From CALGLS01 sp964508085 (GTDB lineage: Bacteria; Bacteroidota; Bacteroidia; Chitinophagales; Saprospiraceae): DNA of 19,084 bases. Each line of letters opens with the position of its first letter. Within the stretch, counting starts at the first letter, position 1. The translations under genes were made by a program, and so were the position numbers. The stretch spans positions 1 through 19,084 of the forward strand of contig CAZDTI010000135.1 in assembly GCA_964508085.1 (NCBI GenBank). The letters are read 5' to 3'. Under the pieces are notes generated by a model, which was not told the DNA's origin, ran no database searches, and worked only from the letters and a program-made list of their open reading frames with translations. Positions 15,801 to 19,084 of this stretch are shown piece by piece.

Positions 15801-16416
15801 CTTTAGAAGCAGAACTTTTGAAAAAGGGATAGAACCGCCGCTGTATTTTTCTGATGGTCAGGATTATTTATCCTATGGAAAAAGCTATGTGGTCTTACTC
15901 GCCATGAAAGAATTGATTGGTGAAGAAAATGTAAACTCCGCTATTCGAACTTTGACAGACAGGCATAGAGCGGAAGTCGAACCAACCCTAACTATCACTG
16001 AATTACTAGAGGAGTTTTACAAACGGAGCCCCAAAAAACATCATGCGTTGATTGACGACTGGTTAAAAAAAGTGATTACTTATGATTTAAAGATAAACAA
16101 TACGAGTTATAAAAAACTTAGTAATGGTCAATTTGAAATCACATTAGACATCAGTGCAAAACGCTATGAACAAAACGACCAAGGTGCTGCTATAGCAATT
16201 GATATTAATGAGCCCATTCAAATTGGTTTATTCAAAAAACATCCGAGAACGATTACTCCCCAAGATGAGATCTTATACCTGAAGGTTCATCAGGTTAATA
16301 AAGAAAAAATGACGTTTAAGATTATTGTAAATGAAAAACCGGAGTATATTGGAATTGATCCTTTTGGGACTCGGTTGGATTCGGATCGGGTGGATAATTT
16401 AGAACGTCTTCAATAA
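12847..16416 (+). CDS. ABC permease fused to M1-family zinc aminopeptidase
   Basis: This 1189-residue membrane protein combines two activities. Residues 1 to about 592 contain roughly a dozen transmembrane helices in two ABC-2 permease-like halves separated by a polar linker (about 275-320). Residues from about 600 are an extracytoplasmic M1 peptidase: an N-terminal beta domain, the exopeptidase-like loop GGQAMPG (895-901) replacing GxMEN, zinc motif HEVAH (930-934), third ligand Glu954 in EGFAKYTE, and a probable catalytic Tyr1010 in YGKS. Zinc-ligand spacing is one residue longer than in classical M1 enzymes, which I recall as normal for permease-M1 fusions. The protein probably cleaves peptides at the membrane and either moves or senses them, with the upstream ATPase supplying energy; the substrate is unknown. 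The ATG at 12847 follows the tandem repeat directly. The divergent kinase/regulator pair is its likely controller. Confidence 0.93.
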   Translation: MLKYLFHFECLYQIKQRFFIGFALLFLFFGFSIGRGGYGLAKQTINSSFQVSYNMGLLSLGCVFAIMFFAISGMLRDRQYKVEPIIFSTAIKKSTYFLSRFLGVFVFSLIVFSFSLIGFLIGNFIADAAPEQLAAFELSNYSWAWLIIILPNIFICTSIVFSVSALTKNNIATYISAVSIYALYMICSFFFNSPLLANSVPPSPENMALAALADPFGLSAFFEQTQYWTIFEKNTKSISFSGYFMWSRLLWVSISSVLLAVTYRLFSFRTVHQKIKKTELVRDENMERKSYQPSKPLEINNKTQRQSFLSLLKINLSNVFTSLPFLALMLIWVVIVFTEIYSRINHGGHYNDSQYPTTNLMVWLIEEPLILTSLALIVFYSGEIIWKERNINFSSFIDSTPVSNITLFFAKLSTLLLLPVLFILTGILIAIGFQISKSYYQFEIWQYFSMFYFSGAQLFFISLLAFFVQSICNNKYLGMFITGLIVLLLGTNLSSLLGIYHPLLKIGDFPLVNFNNMNGYGYSTIRFHQVAFYWISLGIILSLSSFKLWRRGNIHQYSFRIKQLMSNWKRWQQLTLVVFSLLFILSGSFIFYNTNVVQDYQTRTDRLDFSEAYERKFKQYESLGRLYPIDIKTELDLFPDQNRYTLKANYLLENKNDEPVNQVFITSKKMVKNLQLENASLIERDTFFETYLFQLNEPLFSKERLKYSFEIIHQQKGYETPKSLVKNGSYIIHTGLGPALNYRSSKEIHDNFERQKRGLPKREEEAVNEDHLHLEEASIGKLPFETIVSTQADQTAIATGNLIKQWTKNGRNFYHYKTNIPVTPLLGYFSARYQTKKINHKGISIEQYYHPDHEYNIEAIEKNTKYALDYCIKNFGPYPFDHLRIAEIPGHWNFGGQAMPGTISMVEDRMYLIDNRDPAGFDLVAKRTIHEVAHQWWGVILLPKQTEGASFFMEGFAKYTEAAVMEKHYGKGAIWQLSETSNRRYFRSRTFEKGIEPPLYFSDGQDYLSYGKSYVVLLAMKELIGEENVNSAIRTLTDRHRAEVEPTLTITELLEEFYKRSPKKHHALIDDWLKKVITYDLKINNTSYKKLSNGQFEITLDISAKRYEQNDQGAAIAIDINEPIQIGLFKKHPRTITPQDEILYLKVHQVNKEKMTFKIIVNEKPEYIGIDPFGTRLDSDRVDNLERLQ

Positions 16417-16839
16417 ACCCATCTCTTCCCTTCGAAGAATTGGCAGCATAATATTGTAGATTTTCTGCTACACCAAAAAATGACGACTCCCTCCTTGGTG
16501 TCCCCTAAACATTCACTATTCATTTCTGATTAGCCTTTTTAGAAGAAAGGGCTAAATATCTTAGACATTCAACAGGTTCAAAGGACATATACCCACGAAT
16601 TCTTGTCCCACACATGTAAAACATTATGTATAAATATATTTTTTAAGATGAAATTGATTTGAAAGATCTGGAATTAATTATCTTTGAAAAAAATTAAATA
16701 TATCATATTCTCTATATGTACTACAATCATATGTATGGTTCAGGTACTTTATAGCTGGAATATGAGATTTCAGTTCCCCCCCTTTCAATGAATTGTATTT
16801 AACATTGCTTTCTTTTAACAACTTGTATAATTTTTAATT
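16417..16839. other. 423-bp intergenic region after the permease-M1 gene
   Basis: No gene was found. It holds a hairpin ACACCAA/TTGGTGT (16470-16476 with 16495-16501), another TAGCC.../GGCTA hairpin (16531-16554) without a T tract, the candidate promoter at 16654-16686 and a run of seven C (16776-16782). Neither hairpin looks like a standard terminator. Confidence 0.65.
16654..16686 (+). promoter_or_regulatory. Candidate promoter for the small secreted protein gene
   Basis: TATCTTTG (16679-16686) is a perfect TAnnTTTG box. TTG at 16654-16656 and TTTG at 16658-16661 lie at about the -33 position. RNA would start near 16690, leaving a leader of about 150 bases that includes the C7 run. Confidence 0.4.
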
Positions 16840-17244
16840 ATGAAATTTTCAAAAATATTATTGACTCTTTGTTTTGGGCTTATGGTTTTGTTTAAAGTTG
16901 AAGCACAAGCACATAACGATCTTCATGAAATACATAGTAAGTCTGTAACCATCGATAACAAAACCAATCTTCTTAGACATGGGCATAATGAATTTCAATA
17001 TGACGTCACCGACGGAAATATAGAGCTTGTCATATATGAAGGAGCATACATGACGAAAGTGGTAGGCGATCAAAAAGCAATTCTCATGAACCAATGGTTA
17101 GGAGATAGAATGGAGGAGTATTCAGATCCCTCGGAAACTAACATATCTGTTTGGAAAACGGATGAAATGCATGTCATATTTGACCTCGCTACAAAGCTGA
17201 ATGAGACGCGTTACGAATTGAAATTTTATTTTCACAAGCATTAA
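16840..17244 (+). CDS. Small secreted protein, 134 aa
   Basis: The product is not recognised. Residues 1-22 form a clear signal peptide with cleavage after VEA or EAQ, and there is no lipobox, so the mature part (about 112 residues) is probably periplasmic or released. It has no cysteines in the mature part, is mildly acidic and rich in His (for example NDLHEIHS and LRHGHNEF), and its alternating pattern suggests a beta sandwich. It lacks a T9SS sorting domain. The metalloprotease gene follows after 83 bases on the same strand, so the two may be co-transcribed; a role as partner, inhibitor or substrate of that enzyme is only a guess. A long leader with a good promoter precedes it. Confidence 0.75.
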   Translation: MKFSKILLTLCFGLMVLFKVEAQAHNDLHEIHSKSVTIDNKTNLLRHGHNEFQYDVTDGNIELVIYEGAYMTKVVGDQKAILMNQWLGDRMEEYSDPSETNISVWKTDEMHVIFDLATKLNETRYELKFYFHKH

Positions 17245-17327
17245 TATTTAGAGGTAATGGACTTCTAATCCTTTTGTATTATGCTCAATGCTATTTCTTT
17301 AAATTGCAAAACTTAAAAACGCTTAAA

Positions 17328-18845
17328 ATGAAAAATAAACTTTCTATCTATATCGTATTTATCATTTCCACATTCCTTATGTTACCAAATAACATAAAAT
17401 CCTTCACTTTCACATTTACTAATAATGGAGTAGATATTGTAACTCATCCAACAGGTTATAACGGGACTGGTGGAGTTGTTACTGTTTCGGTAGGAATAGA
17501 CCCTACAAGCGTGAATAGCGCAGCTATGGCTATTCCTACTCAAAATGTCATCACAACTGTTAATGCTTTATTAGAAACAACAGGCAATTTACAGACTGCT
17601 AATGTTCCTTTCGCTCAGCATGATTTTGAATCTGTTCTTCTTCATGAATTAATACATTCCATAGGTTTGGGGCATCCAAACCTTGGGGCACAAGGTAGTT
17701 TAACATCAGCAGAAAGAGAATATACGAATAGTACTACCGGAGCGAATACTACATTTGACCTTGATGACGGAGCAGATAATGTTATAGGTTCAGCTGATGA
17801 TATACGAGGTGATGACGTGAACTTAAATTGGTTCAGAAAATCCAATAACAATCCTTTCACAATCGCTGGTACTGTAGATGCTACTACTTACAGCAGAGAT
17901 TTAGCAGATTTGCCAGTAGGTGATAATTTCTCCGCTAATGCTAGTGAAGATGTTGGAGCAGCATTAGGAGTTGCTGACACCGAGGCCGTTATGCAACAGG
18001 GTACTCCAAATGGCCAAGCGCAACGCACTTTAGGACATGATGATGTCGCAGGACTTAGATATGGAATGTCCGGAATAGACGAAACGGCTGGTAACAGCGA
18101 CGATTATACAATTGTTTTAACTTATGCAGGAGAGGATGCTTCTGCAGATATCGTAATCGATTTTGATAATGCTCAAACGGGTTTTGCGGTGTCTCAAAGC
18201 AGTGGAACTTTTATTGCTGTAGATCATATAGCTATTACTGGGAATAATATCTTTTTCAATACTTCAGCTGTTACCTGGTTTTTTAATCCTGTCCTTTTAC
18301 CGATAGAACTAGTCAATTTTAGTGTACGTAAGGATGAAGAAGCGGTATTATTACAATGGACTACTGCTATTGAAACTGGAAATGATTATTTTACGATAGA
18401 GCGATCTTCTGATGGACGTAATTTTGAAGAACTAGAGTTAATAGATGGAGCTGGAGATTCTCAGATATTAACAGACTATAAAACCTATGACCGCCAGCCA
18501 AATAATGGAGATAATTATTACCGTTTAAAACAAACGGATTTTGATGGTACATTTGCCTACTCTAAAATCGTCTCTGTAAAATTTGGTAACTATAGTGATA
18601 TTAAAGTTCTTCCGAATCCCGTCAAGGAAAATAACATGGTGTTATCCTACCCCGCTGTTAAAAGCGGAGAGCTACAAGTAGAAATTATGGATATTAGAGG
18701 ACGAATACTTAGTAGTCAATCCTATTCTACCACTAAAGGAGATAATCTTTTTACTATTAATATCGATGGTTATCAAAATGGTGTTTATATTTTACGCACT
18801 TATCAAGGTACAACCATTGAAACGACTCGGTTTGTAAAATTATAA
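17328..18845 (+). CDS. T9SS-secreted metzincin metalloprotease
   Basis: This is a 505-residue secreted zinc protease. The ATG at 17328 begins a clean signal peptide (1-25); an upstream in-frame TTG at 17274 would bury it. The catalytic zinc site HELIHSIGLGH (106-116) has the full metzincin HExxHxxGxxH pattern, with Glu107 as base, and VMQQGT (221-226) supplies the Met-turn (Met222). A C-terminal Ig/FN3-like segment starts at LPIELVNFSV (324-333) and includes YYRLKQTDFDG (397-407). Residues 428-505 are a T9SS type A sorting domain (VLPNP start, final RFVKL), so the enzyme should reach the cell surface or medium. It has no obvious cysteine-switch prodomain: no Cys precedes the zinc site. Asp/Asn-rich stretches (144-165) may bind Ca2+. 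A strong terminator follows. Confidence 0.92.
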   Translation: MKNKLSIYIVFIISTFLMLPNNIKSFTFTFTNNGVDIVTHPTGYNGTGGVVTVSVGIDPTSVNSAAMAIPTQNVITTVNALLETTGNLQTANVPFAQHDFESVLLHELIHSIGLGHPNLGAQGSLTSAEREYTNSTTGANTTFDLDDGADNVIGSADDIRGDDVNLNWFRKSNNNPFTIAGTVDATTYSRDLADLPVGDNFSANASEDVGAALGVADTEAVMQQGTPNGQAQRTLGHDDVAGLRYGMSGIDETAGNSDDYTIVLTYAGEDASADIVIDFDNAQTGFAVSQSSGTFIAVDHIAITGNNIFFNTSAVTWFFNPVLLPIELVNFSVRKDEEAVLLQWTTAIETGNDYFTIERSSDGRNFEELELIDGAGDSQILTDYKTYDRQPNNGDNYYRLKQTDFDGTFAYSKIVSVKFGNYSDIKVLPNPVKENNMVLSYPAVKSGELQVEIMDIRGRILSSQSYSTTKGDNLFTINIDGYQNGVYILRTYQGTTIETTRFVKL

Positions 18846-18864
18846 AGCAAGCCTATAGAAAATC

Positions 18865-18907
18865 AAAAGTGGATAAAAGAATTAAAACTCTTTTATCCAC
18901 TTTTTTT
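18865..18907 (+). terminator. Intrinsic terminator after the metalloprotease gene
   Basis: AAGTGGATAAAAGA (18867-18880) pairs perfectly over 14 bp with TCTTTTATCCACTT (18889-18902), with an 8-base loop and a run of T directly after (to 18907). It lies 20 bases past the stop. Confidence 0.9.
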
Positions 18908-18930
18908 AACTGTGGTAGTTATATATTTTT

Positions 18931-18945
18931 TTGAGGCAGCCTCAA
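18931..18945. repeat. 15-bp palindrome TTGAGGC-A-GCCTCAA
   Basis: Two 7-bp arms surround one central base, preceded by a run of seven T on the plus strand. A second palindrome ACCAATTGGT follows at 18967-18976. Their role is unknown; a protein-binding site or a short repeat is possible. Confidence 0.45.
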
Positions 18946-18980
18946 CCAAAACTTATCATTATTTCGACCAATTGGTTTGA

Positions 18981-19024
18981 AATAAAAATGCGCAACAATT
19001 TGAAATTCAAAAAGTTACGCATTT
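18981..19024 (-). terminator. Terminator hairpin of the tRNA gene
   Basis: On the minus strand AAATGCGTAAC (19024-19014) pairs with GTTGCGCATTT (18996-18986), ten Watson-Crick pairs and one G-U, followed by a T-rich tail. It begins seven bases after the tRNA 3' end. Confidence 0.75.
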
Positions 19025-19030
19025 AATCTG

Positions 19031-19084
19031 TGATCCCGCCAGGACTCGAACCTGGAACCTGCTGCTTAGAAGGCAGCTGCTCTA
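19031..19084 (-). tRNA. tRNA-Arg(UCU), 5' part cut by the window edge
   Basis: The minus strand shows the 3' two thirds of a tRNA. The anticodon arm is GCTGC-CTTCTAA-GCAGC (19077-19061), with anticodon TCT at 19070-19068. A 5-base variable loop follows. The T arm is CCTGG/CCAGG closing loop TTCGAGT on the minus strand, spanning 19055-19039. Last come the acceptor 3' strand CGGGATC (19038-19032) and discriminator A at 19031. CCA is not encoded and must be added after transcription. The D arm and acceptor 5' strand lie outside the window. The anticodon reads AGA and AGG arginine codons. Confidence 0.93.

Noticed and set aside
16470..16501. Terminator for the permease-M1 gene
   Set aside because: The 7-bp stem has an 18-base loop and no T tract after it.
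17274..17327. Upstream TTG start for the metalloprotease
   Set aside because: It would place 18 polar residues before the signal peptide; the ATG at 17328 starts the signal directly.

Overview
The window looks like chromosomal DNA of a free-living member of the Bacteroidota, perhaps near the Saprospiria or Cytophagia. This rests on several signs: two proteins end in type IX secretion (T9SS) C-terminal sorting domains, the regulators are of the LytTR/LytS kind, start codons lack Shine-Dalgarno sequences, several promoters fit the Bacteroidota -7 box TAnnTTTG, and the DNA is A+T-rich. The genus cannot be named from sequence reading alone.

Layout. Positions 1-1228 hold an unrecognised 405-residue protein that may continue to the left of the window. 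Positions 1229-2095 are a long gap with a compact G+C-rich block bounded by an inverted repeat, followed by a leader almost free of G. Positions 2096-5906 are a tight four-gene plus-strand cluster: a T9SS-exported CotH-like protein, a YHYH-domain lipoprotein, a MORN-variant-repeat lipoprotein and an SCO1-like copper/thiol lipoprotein. The last three genes overlap. This cluster is the best candidate in the window for an undescribed envelope system. Positions 5903-8029 run on the minus strand: a DEAD-box RNA helicase, a Crp/Fnr-type regulator lacking its usual N-terminus, and a four-helix membrane protein. A small membrane protein (8205-8591, +) meets a di-haem cytochrome c peroxidase (8606-9565, -) tail to tail. 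Upstream of the peroxidase lies a 107-bp element with 16-bp terminal inverted repeats.

Positions 9833-11646 encode a LytTR response regulator and its LytS-type kinase as a minus-strand operon with a 4-bp overlap. Divergent from it, at 11866-16416, lie an ABC ATPase and a 1189-residue protein that fuses an ABC permease to an extracytoplasmic M1 zinc aminopeptidase. The layout suggests that the kinase/regulator pair controls the transporter-peptidase. A heptanucleotide tandem repeat and a long hairpin sit between the two ABC genes, and the hairpin supplies the stop codon of the ATPase gene.

After a 423-bp gap come a small secreted protein (16840-17244) and a T9SS-secreted metzincin metalloprotease (17328-18845) followed by a strong terminator. 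The right edge holds most of a minus-strand tRNA-Arg(UCU) with its own terminator hairpin.

No CRISPR array, transposase, integrase or rRNA was seen. The accessory signals are three intergenic repeat-like structures (about 1748-1840, 9703-9809 and 12751-12836) and the CotH/YHYH/MORN/SCO cluster.
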